A stretch of DNA of 32,796 bases, taken from Pseudomonadota bacterium. Its GTDB lineage: Bacteria; Pseudomonadota; Alphaproteobacteria; Rhodobacterales; Rhodobacteraceae. The first letter of the stretch is position 1. Each line of letters opens with the position of its first letter. Below the pieces are notes generated by a model. It searched no databases. It was not told the DNA's origin and saw only the letters and a program-made list of their open reading frames with translations. The DNA is taken from positions 76,426-109,221 of the forward strand of contig JAKALB010000001.1 of the NCBI GenBank assembly GCA_021813365.1. The letters are read 5' to 3'. This document shows, in pieces, positions 7,076 through 15,150 of the stretch. The translations under genes and the position numbers were made by a program.

Positions 7076-8218
7076 CTAGATCTTGTTCTGGTTCAGCTGG
7101 ATGTTCTGCAGGTTCAGGCCCAGGCCCGTCATGCTCTTCAGGAATTCCAGGATCGCGGAGTTGGTCAGCAGTGGGCTTTGCGCCACCAGAACCACGTCTC
7201 GGTCCTCAACCTGGAACTCGCCCGCGCTGAACAGACCATCGGCCGAGATCAGGTCGAACACGAAGATCGTCCGCTGTTTCGACGGGCCGGAGCCGTCGGT
7301 GCGCAGCGTGCTTTCGGGATAGTTCCGCAGGATCAGCACCGCCTTGGGGTCGGCGGTGACGTCGATCAGGCCACCCATCAGCGATACGGCATCCAGCACC
7401 GAAATCCTGCTGCGCGGGAAGGGGAACTGGGTCTCGCGCTGCGCCGCGCCCAGGGTCATGAAGTAGCGCTGGTCGCTTTGCACATAGATTCGGTCGCCCG
7501 GCTGCAGGATCGCATCCAGTGCCGGATTCTGGATCAGCTCGCTGAAGGCGATGCTGTAGAGCTTGTCGCCCCGGGTCACGTTGACCTGCGGGTTGACCAT
7601 CTGGTTCGGAATGCCTTCAGACGAGCCGATCAGGTCCAGCACGCTGAAATCGCGGTCTGGCAGGCCAACGATGCCGTTCTTGCCCAGCCCGCCCAGAACC
7701 TGCACCGCATTGTCCCGGCCCAGGCTGTGCACCAGCGTCACCTGCGCGGTCGGCGCGATCGTCGCCAGCTTGTCCTGGATGGCCTGCCGCGCCTCGTCGA
7801 TCGTCATGCCGGCAATCTTCACGCTGCCCGCATAGGGCAAGAAGATCGTGCCATCCTGCGAGACCTTCAACTGCTGCAAGATGGTGGATTTCTGCCCGCT
7901 GACCGACAGCAGCCCGTTTTCCTCGTTGCTCCACAGGGTCACGTCAAGGCGGTCGCTGGGGGCGATCATCTCTTCCTTGCGGCCGGTGCCGCGCGGCAGC
8001 CAGCCCGATGTCCGGATGTGCGAGCCGGGCGTCGGCCAGGTCTTCAGCCTGGACAGCGTATCCCGGTTCACCTGCACGACATCGAATGTGGCATCGGGCG
8101 CCTCGGCGCCGGCCAGGATCTGGCTGGGCATCCCGGCGCCCTGCGGCAGCGCGCACCCGGTCAACAGAACAGCAACAATCGAGAAAGCCGGGGCAAACGG
8201 ACGGCGGTGCGTCGGCAT
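7076..8218 (-). CDS. Wza-like polysaccharide export outer-membrane lipoprotein
   Basis: A 380-aa polysaccharide biosynthesis/export (OPX) protein. ATG 8218 is preceded by AGGAG and gives a lipoprotein signal with lipobox LTGC (Cys22). It then shows the Poly_export domain (SDRLDVTLWSNEENG ... VSQDGTIFLPYAGSVKIAGMTIDEAR) and two SLBB-type beta-grasp segments, one with LGGLGKNGIVGLPDRDFSVLDLI and one with PRSRISVLDAVSLMGGLID. OPX proteins form the octameric outer-membrane channel or periplasmic ring through which capsule or exopolysaccharide leaves the cell. In the group 4 capsule system the matching component is GfcE. The frame is open to 8317, but that extension lacks a leader. It is divergent from the epimerase/sugar transferase genes across about 107 nt. 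Confidence 0.93.
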   Translation of the reverse strand: MPTHRRPFAPAFSIVAVLLTGCALPQGAGMPSQILAGAEAPDATFDVVQVNRDTLSRLKTWPTPGSHIRTSGWLPRGTGRKEEMIAPSDRLDVTLWSNEENGLLSVSGQKSTILQQLKVSQDGTIFLPYAGSVKIAGMTIDEARQAIQDKLATIAPTAQVTLVHSLGRDNAVQVLGGLGKNGIVGLPDRDFSVLDLIGSSEGIPNQMVNPQVNVTRGDKLYSIAFSELIQNPALDAILQPGDRIYVQSDQRYFMTLGAAQRETQFPFPRSRISVLDAVSLMGGLIDVTADPKAVLILRNYPESTLRTDGSGPSKQRTIFVFDLISADGLFSAGEFQVEDRDVVLVAQSPLLTNSAILEFLKSMTGLGLNLQNIQLNQNKI

Positions 8219-8325
8219 CGAGATCTCCTGGGCAGCGCAAATCCGCTGGACTTGCCGGCGCGCGCGAAGATACTTCCGCCCCGTGCCGGGGGCAATCAGC
8301 TTGCACAAAGCGAACATCGGAGCGT

Positions 8326-9198
8326 GTGAAAATTACGGCAGTTTCTGGCGCAAGACTGGTGGTGACCGGGGCCGGCGGGCGGATCGGCCGCCTGTTGCGC
8401 CTAAACTGGGGCCAGCAGGCGGCACCCGCCTTCCAGCCGGTCTGGCAGAGCCGGTCCGCATCCGGATCTGACGGTTTTTGCTGGGATTTCAACGGACAAG
8501 TGCCTGATGCCTGGCCGATGGGCGCGGCGGTGCTGCATCTGGCCGGGCAGGTGTCCGGCTCGGCCCGGGCGCTTCACGCCAATGTGACGCTGGCATCGGC
8601 GATCGGCCGCGCGGCAGCGGCGCGCCAGGCGCCCTGCGTGTTTTTTGCTTCGACGGTGGCGGTCTATGCCCCCGGTCCGGGCCCGATTTCCGAAGATCAG
8701 CCGCCCCAGCCGGGCACGGATTACGGTCAGAGCAAATGGCAGGCCGAAAAGGTTCTGCGCCACGAGCTTTCGGCTTCGGGCAGCCACCTGACCTGCCTGC
8801 GCATCGCCAATGTCGCCGGTGCTGATGCCCTGCTGGGCGGTGGCGCGGGCCGGCGTGATGGCGTGGTGCTGGATCCGGTCCCGGGCCAGAACGGACCCGA
8901 ACGCAGCTATATCGGCCCGCTGACCCTGGCCCGTGTCGTTTCCGCGCTGGTTGTGGCCGCCCTGGCGCGTCGAATTGACCTGCCGGACACGCTGAACATT
9001 GCCCAGCCCGGCCGCGTTGCGATGGGGGATCTGCTGACCGCTGCCGGTCTGGACTGGCGCTTCGGTCCGCCCCGCCCCGGCGTCATCGCCCGGGTTCAGG
9101 TCGACACGAGCCGTCTGCAAGCCCTGACCGAGGTGGCGCCAGCCACACCGGCGGGCCTGGTGGCCGAACTGGCTGCGCTGAGCGGGCGCTGGCCATGA
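8326..9198 (+). CDS. NAD-dependent epimerase/dehydratase (extended SDR)
   Basis: A 290-aa extended short-chain dehydrogenase/reductase. The Rossmann glycine motif TGAGGRIG is at 14-21 and the catalytic pair is YGQSK (Tyr133, Lys137); the preceding FFASTVAVYA supplies the serine/threonine. Members interconvert nucleotide-activated sugars; the exact substrate cannot be read from the sequence. The start is inferred to be GTG 8326, with GGAG just upstream at short spacing; no ATG is suitably placed, since the open frame back to 8008 runs antisense through the export gene. Its 3' end overlaps the sugar transferase start (ATGA), so the two are likely translationally coupled in polysaccharide synthesis. 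Confidence 0.85.
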   Translation: MKITAVSGARLVVTGAGGRIGRLLRLNWGQQAAPAFQPVWQSRSASGSDGFCWDFNGQVPDAWPMGAAVLHLAGQVSGSARALHANVTLASAIGRAAAARQAPCVFFASTVAVYAPGPGPISEDQPPQPGTDYGQSKWQAEKVLRHELSASGSHLTCLRIANVAGADALLGGGAGRRDGVVLDPVPGQNGPERSYIGPLTLARVVSALVVAALARRIDLPDTLNIAQPGRVAMGDLLTAAGLDWRFGPPRPGVIARVQVDTSRLQALTEVAPATPAGLVAELAALSGRWP

Positions 9199-9812
9199 TG
9201 ACCCCCGCCAAACGCGCCCTGGATATCCTGGTCGCCCTGCTGCTGATCGTGGTGCTGGCTCTGCCCTTTGCCGTGCTGGTCATCTGGCTGTGGCTGGTCG
9301 AGGGCCGCCCGGTGTTTTACGTGTCGGAACGGATGCGCGGCCCGGACCGGTCCTTCCGCCTGTGGAAGCTGCGGACCATGGCGCCCGCGGCCACCCGGTC
9401 CGGCGTTTCGGGCGGCGACAAGGCCAGCCAGATCACGCCCACAGGCCGCTTCTTGCGCCGGTCCCGGCTGGACGAGATTCCGCAGCTGTGGAACGTGCTG
9501 AAAGGCGACATGAGCTTTGTCGGGCCGCGCCCGCCCCTGCGCGAATATGTCGAGCGTTTCCCCGAGCTTTATGCCCGTGTGCTGCGATCCCGCCCCGGCA
9601 TCACCGGGCTGGCCAGCCTGACCTTTCACCGGCACGAGGAACGCCTGCTGGCCGATTGCCGCACGCCCGAGGAAACCGACGCAACCTATGCAAGACGCTG
9701 CGTGCCCAGAAAGGCCCGGCTGGACCTGATCTACCAGGATCGGCGGAATATCTGTTTCGATATCGTCCTGATGTGGCGAACCGCCGCCCGCGCCCTGGGC
9801 CTCGGCCGCTAG
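9195..9812 (+). CDS. Bacterial sugar transferase (initiating glycosyl-1-phosphate transferase)
   Basis: A 205-aa short-form polyprenyl-phosphate sugar-1-phosphate transferase. It has the AKRALDI start, a membrane hairpin at about 10-33, then the family blocks FRLWKLRTM, GRFLRRSRLDEIPQLWNVLKGDMSFVGPRPPL and a Tyr/Phe-Pro segment near REYVERFPELYARV, followed by RPGITGLASL. These enzymes load the first sugar phosphate onto undecaprenyl phosphate at the inner membrane. The four-helix N-terminal region and middle domain of WcaJ-type proteins are absent, which is normal for the PglC-like short class. Two adjacent ATG codons (9195 and 9198) are possible starts. A 9-nt GGCCGCTAG repeat occurs at and just after its stop codon. 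Confidence 0.94.
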   Translation: MMTPAKRALDILVALLLIVVLALPFAVLVIWLWLVEGRPVFYVSERMRGPDRSFRLWKLRTMAPAATRSGVSGGDKASQITPTGRFLRRSRLDEIPQLWNVLKGDMSFVGPRPPLREYVERFPELYARVLRSRPGITGLASLTFHRHEERLLADCRTPEETDATYARRCVPRKARLDLIYQDRRNICFDIVLMWRTAARALGLGR

Positions 9813-9826
9813 TCCTGGCCGCTAGG

Positions 9827-9885
9827 GCATTGCAAGACTTGCGAGAAATTCGCTCTGATCCTATTGTCGCGCATTGCGGCATTGC
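9827..9885. repeat. Three copies of GCATTGC upstream of the CapD-like gene
   Basis: GCATTGC occurs at 9827-9833, 9871-9877 and 9879-9885 in the gap between the sugar transferase and CapD-like genes, the last two in tandem with one base between. It could be an operator, or chance. The gap also has a weak promoter-like pair, TTGCGA (9839-9844) and TATTGT (9862-9867), 17 nt apart. Confidence 0.35.
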
Positions 9886-9944
9886 AGCCGTGCTGTTACC
9901 GCAGATTCGTTGCGGATTCGTTTATGCGATTGGAGCAGATCAGA

Positions 9945-11885
9945 ATGGCGAAGTCGCTGTTGCGCGACCATCTGTTCCACCGGGTCGATGCGCTGACCCG
10001 CAGCCAGAAGCGGTTCGTGCTGATGGCCGTGGATGTCGCGCTGACGCCGATCGCGCTCTATCTGGCCTGCGTGCTGCTGACCAATGACCTGACACCGGTC
10101 GATCTGATCCGCCGCTGCGCCGCGTTCTTCGTCACGCTGCCGGTGCTGGCCGCCGTCCTGTCGCTGGCCCTGGGGATCCCGTGGATCAAGCTGAAAGCCT
10201 ATGAATCGCTGGCGATCCTCAAGACGGCTGCGCTGGCAATTCTCCTGTCGGTCATCGCGCTGTCGATGACCTGGTCGCTCAAGATCCCGATGCCGCTGAT
10301 CGGGGTCACGCTGTTCGGCCTGTTCTTCTTTCTGACATCGGTCGGCACGCGGATGGTGATGCTGCATGTGCTGCTATGGATCCTGCGTTCGCAGCAGCCG
10401 CGCTGCCGGGTTCTGATCTATGGCGCGGGCACCACCGGTTCGCAGCTGGCCGCCGCGCTGAAGAATCATGAATCCATCGTTGCCGTGGCCTTCATCGACG
10501 ACAGCCCCGTGCTGCAATCCATGACCGTGGCCGGGATGCGTGTCTATTCGCCCGCGCGGATCAAGGAAATCGTTCATGAACGCGACATCGACCGCGTGCT
10601 GCTGGCGATGCCTTCGGTTTCGCAGCCCAAGCAGGCGCGCATCGCCCGGCAACTGCAATCGCTGGGGCTGGATGTGCTGGCCGTGCCCAGCTTTGCCCAG
10701 CTGGTCGGCACCGAAACCCTGGTCGACAATCTGGCCCCCGTGGTGCCCGGCAAGTTCCTGGGCCGCCGGCAGGTCGAAGAGATCGAGACCGGCGGCATCG
10801 AAGCCTACCGCGGCAAGGTGATCCTGGTATCCGGCGCCGGCGGTTCCATCGGCTCCGAGATTTGCCGCCAGCTTCTGGCTTATCGCCCCCGGCGCATCGT
10901 GCTGTTCGAAGTCTCGGAGATCGCGCTTTACGAAATCGACCGAGAGCTCCGCACCCGGCCCGATCTGGGCGAGGTGGAGGTGGTGCCGGTTCTGGGCTCG
11001 GTTGCCGACAGCCGCATGGCGCGTTCGGTCATGTCGGATCATGGCGTTCAGGTGGTCCTGCACGCGGCGGCCTACAAGCACGTTCCCCTGGTCGAGGCGA
11101 ACCCGGTCGCCGGCATGATGAACAACGTGCTGGGCACCCGCACACTGGCCGATGCCGCGCACGAGGCGCAGGTGGAACGCTTCATCCTGATTTCCACCGA
11201 CAAGGCGGTGCGTCCGACCAACATCATGGGCGCATCGAAACGGCTGGCGGAATTCGTCGTGCAGGACATGGCCAAGCGTCCCGGCCGCACGGTGTTTTCC
11301 ATGGTGCGCTTCGGCAATGTGCTGGGCTCGTCCGGTTCGGTCGTGCCGCTGTTCAAGGAACAGATCGCCCACGGCGGGCCGGTCACGCTGACGCATCAGG
11401 AAGTCACGCGTTTCTTCATGACCCTGACCGAAGCGGTGCGCCTGGTGCTGCTGGCGGGATCGTTCAACGCGCCCGGCGGGCAGCGTGGCGGCGATGTCTT
11501 CGTGCTGGACATGGGCAAGCCGATGCGGATTCGCGATCTGGCCGAGCAGATGATCCAGACCGCCGGCTACAGTGTCCGGGATGAAAATCACCCCGATGGC
11601 GACATTGAAATCAAGGTGATCGGCCTGCGCCCCGGCGAGAAGCTGCACGAAGAGCTCTTGATCGGCGAGGGCCTGCTGACCACGCCCAACCCCAAGATCA
11701 TGCGCGCCCGCGAGGCCAGCCTGTCCGAACTCGACATGGCCAAGATGCTGCAAGCGCTGCGCACCGCGGTGGCCAATGGCGATGCGGCCATGATGCGGCG
11801 CCTGGCGGCGACCTATGTCGAAGGCTATTCCCCCGCCATTCCGGTCGAGCCCGAGCCGCTCAGCGTCTCGACCCCCGCCGAATAG
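9945..11885 (+). CDS. CapD/WbpM-type nucleotide-sugar 4,6-dehydratase/epimerase, membrane-anchored
   Basis: A 646-aa polysaccharide biosynthesis protein. The N-terminus has about four transmembrane helices (roughly 24-44, 58-77, 92-110 and 116-135), followed by a first Rossmann domain (VLIYGAGTTGSQLA, 157-170) and a second SDR domain (ILVSGAGGSIGSE, 293-305). The catalytic block ISTDKAVRPTNIMGASKR places Met428 where most SDRs have Tyr, with Lys432 retained; this Met variant is characteristic of WbpM/FlaA1-type large dehydratases. These generally convert UDP-GlcNAc to a 4-keto-6-deoxy sugar at the inner membrane. ATG 9945 is preceded by GGAG at 9 nt; in-frame ATGs at 9924 and 9864 are alternatives. 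It probably supplies the sugar used by the upstream transferase. Confidence 0.93.
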   Translation: MAKSLLRDHLFHRVDALTRSQKRFVLMAVDVALTPIALYLACVLLTNDLTPVDLIRRCAAFFVTLPVLAAVLSLALGIPWIKLKAYESLAILKTAALAILLSVIALSMTWSLKIPMPLIGVTLFGLFFFLTSVGTRMVMLHVLLWILRSQQPRCRVLIYGAGTTGSQLAAALKNHESIVAVAFIDDSPVLQSMTVAGMRVYSPARIKEIVHERDIDRVLLAMPSVSQPKQARIARQLQSLGLDVLAVPSFAQLVGTETLVDNLAPVVPGKFLGRRQVEEIETGGIEAYRGKVILVSGAGGSIGSEICRQLLAYRPRRIVLFEVSEIALYEIDRELRTRPDLGEVEVVPVLGSVADSRMARSVMSDHGVQVVLHAAAYKHVPLVEANPVAGMMNNVLGTRTLADAAHEAQVERFILISTDKAVRPTNIMGASKRLAEFVVQDMAKRPGRTVFSMVRFGNVLGSSGSVVPLFKEQIAHGGPVTLTHQEVTRFFMTLTEAVRLVLLAGSFNAPGGQRGGDVFVLDMGKPMRIRDLAEQMIQTAGYSVRDENHPDGDIEIKVIGLRPGEKLHEELLIGEGLLTTPNPKIMRAREASLSELDMAKMLQALRTAVANGDAAMMRRLAATYVEGYSPAIPVEPEPLSVSTPAE

Positions 11886-11956
11886 CACCGGCACGCCCGT
11901 TTGGGGTTGCCCCCGGCCAGCAAGGCCCTAGACTGCGAATGCTGTTCGAGGACCCG

Positions 11957-14098
11957 ATGCTGCCCGTCTATCCCCGTCTTCTTCGGCGCCGCGTTGCGGG
12001 GTTCTGGCTGGCCCTGGGCGTTGCGTGCCTTCCCGCCGCTGCCGTCCTGGCCCAGGATGTTCAGGGCCATGCGATGCTCGGCTTTCGCGGCCTGCCCGGC
12101 CTGATCGACATGCCCAGCGCGGCCAGCCTTGCCGATGGCGACGTGTCGATCAGCCTGTCGGGCTTTGGTCCGGTGATCCGCACCACGGTGGGCTTTCAGC
12201 TGTCGCCGCGAATCGAGGGCGCCTTCCGCTACAACTCGATCGACGGCTGGGGCGGCACGGCGGGGTCCTATTACAACGCCAATTTCGACCTGCGCTATCG
12301 CCTGGTCGATCCGCAGGGCTGGCGGCCCTCGGTCGTGGTGGGGCTACAGGATTTCGTCGGCAACGGGCTGGATTCCGCCGAATATATCGTGGCAACCCAG
12401 GCAATCGGGCAGCACCTGGCGGTTTCGGCCGGCCTGGGCTGGGGCCGGCTGGGCAGCCACGACCCGCTTTTCACGACCGGCACCCGCCCTGCGCCCGATC
12501 TCGACCATTCCGGCCGCATCGACCTGGACCAGTATTTCCGCGGCCCCGTCGCCCCCTTCGCCGGGGTGGAATGGCAGGTGTCCGACAGGTTGACCGCCAA
12601 GGCCGAGTATTCCTCGGACGCCTATGCCACCGAAGCCGGCGTCAAGGGCGCATTCGATCGTGCCAGCCCCTGGAATCTGGGCCTGGAATACCGCGCCAAC
12701 CAGGCGCTGACCCTGGGCGTCTATTCGGTCTATGGCAGCCAGATCGGGTTTTCCGCCAACATGGTGCTGAACGCCAAGTCCCGCATCGCCGGCCCGCTGC
12801 GCGTCAGCGCGCCGGAAACCATCAACCCCCGGCCCGATCGCGCCACCCATCCCGACGACTGGGCGACCGACTGGATCACCACGCCCGATGCGGCCTCGCA
12901 GATCCGCGAGGCGCTGGGCAAGCACCTGGAACGGACGGGCATCATCGTCGAAAGCGTCAGCTTCACCGCCGACACGGTGCAGGTCCGCTATCGCAACACC
13001 AAGGTCGACGCCGAGGCACAGGCCATCGGCCGCGTCGCCCGGGCGATGAGCCAGGTGCTGCCTGCCAGTGTCGAAACCTTCCGGATCGTGCCCATGGTGC
13101 GCGGCATGCCCGGCACCCAGGTCACGATCCGCCGCACCGATCTTGAAATGCTGGAGTTCGCTCCCGACAATGCCGCGGCCCTGCGTGAACGCGTGGCCTT
13201 CGGCCCGGCGCAGGACCACACGCCGCAGCTGTCGTTCAACCCCGATGTCTATCCCTCGCTGCGCTGGTCGATCGGCCCCTTCGTGCGGCTGCGTCTGTTC
13301 GACGACAAGGTGCCGCCCTCGGCCGATGCCGGGCTGCGGGCCGAGGCATCCTATGAATTTGCGCCGGGATGGATCGTGGCGGGCGCAGTCACCAAATCGG
13401 TGCTTGGCGGGCTGAACGCCTCGACCCCCGATCCCTCGCCCCTGCCACCGGTGCGGCGCGACGTGGCGTTGTATGACACGCTGGGCGATCCGGCGGTCGA
13501 GAGCCTGACCGCGGCCTGGTATGCGCAGGTGGCACCCGACGTCTATTCCCGCGTGACGGTCGGCTATCTGGAGCGCATGTTCGGCGGCGTTTCGGCCGAG
13601 GTGCTGTGGCGTCCCACCGGCGGCCGCTGGGCCCTGGGCGCCGAGGCGAACTATGTGGCGCAGCGCGATCCGGACCAGGGCTTCGGCTTTGGCTACTACG
13701 ACTATCAGGTCGCGACCGGCCATGTGTCGGGCTATTACGACCTGGGGCGCGGCTATCACGCCGAACTGGATGTGGGGCGCTATCTGGCGGGCGACACCGG
13801 CGCCACCCTGACCCTGACGCGCGAGTTTGCCAATGGCTGGCGCGTCGGCGCCTTCGCCACGGCCACCAATGTCTCGGCCGATGATTTCGGCGATGGCGCT
13901 TTCGACAAGGGCGTGATGCTGGAAGTGCCGATGTCCTGGCTGCTGGGCAATACCAGCCGCACCCACCGCACGATCACGCTGCGCCCGTTTGATCGCGACG
14001 GCGGCGCGCGGCTGGCGGTGGATGGTCGGCTGTATGACGTGCTGCACGATTACGACCTGTCAGGCATCGACGCACAGTGGGGTCGGGTGTGGCGATGA
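11957..14098 (+). CDS. YjbH/GfcD-family outer-membrane polysaccharide protein
   Basis: A 713-aa exported protein of the YjbH (DUF940) family. A signal peptide ends near AAVLAQ, followed by the family opening LGFRGLPGLIDMPSAASLADGDVSIS. The rest alternates many short amphipathic strands with aromatic girdles, and the protein ends in a Trp-Arg dipeptide after repeated beta segments, matching an outer-membrane barrel prediction. In enterobacteria YjbH and GfcD act with YjbF/GfcB in exopolysaccharide or group 4 capsule export. ATG 11957 has GAGGA directly upstream; ATG 11939 is an in-frame alternative that adds six residues. The 3' end overlaps the yjbF-like gene (ATGA), so the two are made together. 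Confidence 0.93.
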   Translation: MLPVYPRLLRRRVAGFWLALGVACLPAAAVLAQDVQGHAMLGFRGLPGLIDMPSAASLADGDVSISLSGFGPVIRTTVGFQLSPRIEGAFRYNSIDGWGGTAGSYYNANFDLRYRLVDPQGWRPSVVVGLQDFVGNGLDSAEYIVATQAIGQHLAVSAGLGWGRLGSHDPLFTTGTRPAPDLDHSGRIDLDQYFRGPVAPFAGVEWQVSDRLTAKAEYSSDAYATEAGVKGAFDRASPWNLGLEYRANQALTLGVYSVYGSQIGFSANMVLNAKSRIAGPLRVSAPETINPRPDRATHPDDWATDWITTPDAASQIREALGKHLERTGIIVESVSFTADTVQVRYRNTKVDAEAQAIGRVARAMSQVLPASVETFRIVPMVRGMPGTQVTIRRTDLEMLEFAPDNAAALRERVAFGPAQDHTPQLSFNPDVYPSLRWSIGPFVRLRLFDDKVPPSADAGLRAEASYEFAPGWIVAGAVTKSVLGGLNASTPDPSPLPPVRRDVALYDTLGDPAVESLTAAWYAQVAPDVYSRVTVGYLERMFGGVSAEVLWRPTGGRWALGAEANYVAQRDPDQGFGFGYYDYQVATGHVSGYYDLGRGYHAELDVGRYLAGDTGATLTLTREFANGWRVGAFATATNVSADDFGDGAFDKGVMLEVPMSWLLGNTSRTHRTITLRPFDRDGGARLAVDGRLYDVLHDYDLSGIDAQWGRVWR

Positions 14099-14802
14099 CG
14101 AAACGCCTGGGTCTTCTGGCTGCCGGGCTTGTCGCCCTGGGATTGTCGGGCTGCGGCAATGACATGAATGCCGGTCTGATGGGCGGTCTGCCGATCAAGG
14201 CGCTGATGCAGTCGGCGCTGGCCCAGGTGGGCATCGGCGGCCAGGCGCAGGCGGCGGCCGCACCCGCTGCCGCGCCCGATCCGGCGCAGGTGGCCGCCAG
14301 CCGCAAGATGCTGGAAGACGCCGGCCTGCCGCTTTACATCATCCAGAACAAGGATCTCGGCCTCCTGGCCTATTTCGGCAAGCTCGGCCAGAATGGCGAT
14401 GTCGTCACCTGGTCGACGCCCGATTACGTCACGGTTTCGCTGCGCGACGGGATGATCGTGGCCACCCGCGGCTTCGGCCCCGACATCATGTCATCCGTGG
14501 CCCCCACAACTGCCCAGATCGCGCGTGGCAGCGGTGCAACACATCGCCGCTATTACTATCTCGACGCGGCCGATCAGATCCAGAGATTTGACTATCAGTG
14601 CCTGGTCAGAGACGCCGGAATCGAAGTGATCACCCTGATCGGCAAGGATTACCGCACCCATCGCGTGGACGAGGCCTGCTCCGGCCAACAGGGTAGCTTT
14701 GTCAACAGCTTCTGGTTCGAAGGGTCGACAAAATTGCGACAGTCCAGCCAGCATTTGGCGCCGGGGATTGCAAATCTGCTCGTTCAGAAGATTATTGATT
14801 AG
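14095..14802 (+). CDS. YjbF/GfcB-family group 4 capsule lipoprotein
   Basis: A 235-aa lipoprotein with lipobox LSGC (Cys20). The C-terminal half carries family features: a YYYLD strand, FDYQCLV, ITLIGKDYRTHRVDE, the F-x-N-x-FWFE segment and a terminal LRQSSQHLAPG. YjbF/GfcB proteins sit in the outer membrane and pair with YjbH/GfcD in exopolysaccharide export. The middle (about 45-65) is Ala/Pro-rich and looks like a linker. The start overlaps the yjbH stop. Cys residues in the C-terminal half (FDYQC and DEAC) could form a disulfide. No GfcC/YjbG homolog is adjacent. Confidence 0.9.
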   Translation: MTKRLGLLAAGLVALGLSGCGNDMNAGLMGGLPIKALMQSALAQVGIGGQAQAAAAPAAAPDPAQVAASRKMLEDAGLPLYIIQNKDLGLLAYFGKLGQNGDVVTWSTPDYVTVSLRDGMIVATRGFGPDIMSSVAPTTAQIARGSGATHRRYYYLDAADQIQRFDYQCLVRDAGIEVITLIGKDYRTHRVDEACSGQQGSFVNSFWFEGSTKLRQSSQHLAPGIANLLVQKIID

Positions 14803-14813
14803 GGCGACAAAAG

Positions 14814-14834
14814 CGGCTTTTCACAAGAAAGCCG
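14814..14834 (+). terminator. Hairpin after yjbF, possible weak terminator
   Basis: A perfect 7-bp inverted repeat CGGCTTT/AAAGCCG with a 7-nt loop begins 11 nt after the yjbF stop and is followed by only two T residues. It could partially terminate the operon or protect the upstream mRNA end, separating it from the small exported peptide gene downstream. Confidence 0.4.
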
Positions 14835-14884
14835 TTATGCTAATCGACCTCCGAGTTCCGCCACTCAAAAATCTGGAGACTAAC

Positions 14885-15070
14885 ATGAAGAAGATTTCCG
14901 CTCTCGTTCTGGCCGCCTCGCTGGCCTCGACCGCCGCTTTCGCTGGCGGCCCGGTTGTTGCGCCGGCCGAACCGGCTCCGGCCGTTGCGCCCGCGACCTC
15001 GTCGATCTCGGCTGGCATCGTGATCCCGCTGCTGCTGCTGGTCGCTCTGGCCGCTGCCGCTTCGAACTGA
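14885..15070 (+). CDS. Small exported peptide of the polysaccharide locus (61 aa)
   Basis: A 61-aa protein of unknown function. ATG 14885 follows a good ribosome-binding site (CTGGAG). Residues 1-20 form a classic Sec signal ending AFA. Next comes a Pro/Ala/Val-rich stretch (about 21-40), and residues 43-59 are a very hydrophobic helix rich in Ile, Leu, Val and Ala. The mature form would therefore be a short periplasmic peptide tethered by its C-terminus, unless the tail packs into a protein complex. Similar short peptides occur in Rhodobacterales and, as I recall, are sometimes mislabelled as ferrochelatase. In enterobacteria the yjbEFGH and gfcABCDE operons also begin with a tiny exported protein (YjbE/GfcA), so a comparable role is possible by position only. 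A strong terminator follows. Confidence 0.85.
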   Translation: MKKISALVLAASLASTAAFAGGPVVAPAEPAPAVAPATSSISAGIVIPLLLLVALAAAASN

Positions 15071-15109
15071 TCGTTCGGGCGAGAGCCTGGTTCGATTGGA
15101 CCTTACGGG

Positions 15110-15135
15110 AAGGGCGTGCCGCGGCACGCCCTTTT
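15110..15135 (+). terminator. Rho-independent terminator
   Basis: A GC-rich hairpin GGGCGTGC/GCACGCCC with the loop CGCG is followed by TTTT. It lies 40 nt after the small exported peptide gene and ends 16 nt before the YihY gene, insulating the polysaccharide locus from it. Confidence 0.85.
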
Positions 15136-15150
15136 CGCATTGGACGTTAG

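Noticed and set aside
10374-11894. 506-aa open frame antisense to the CapD-like gene
   Set aside because: The plus-strand gene has both Rossmann motifs and the catalytic block; this is a shadow.
12344-14047. 567-aa open frame antisense to yjbH
   Set aside because: YjbH is well supported on the plus strand and couples to yjbF; the antisense frame shows no family motif.
14699-14884. N-terminal extension of the small exported peptide
   Set aside because: The extension overlaps yjbF and has no homology; the ATG at 14885 gives a proper signal peptide and ribosome-binding site.
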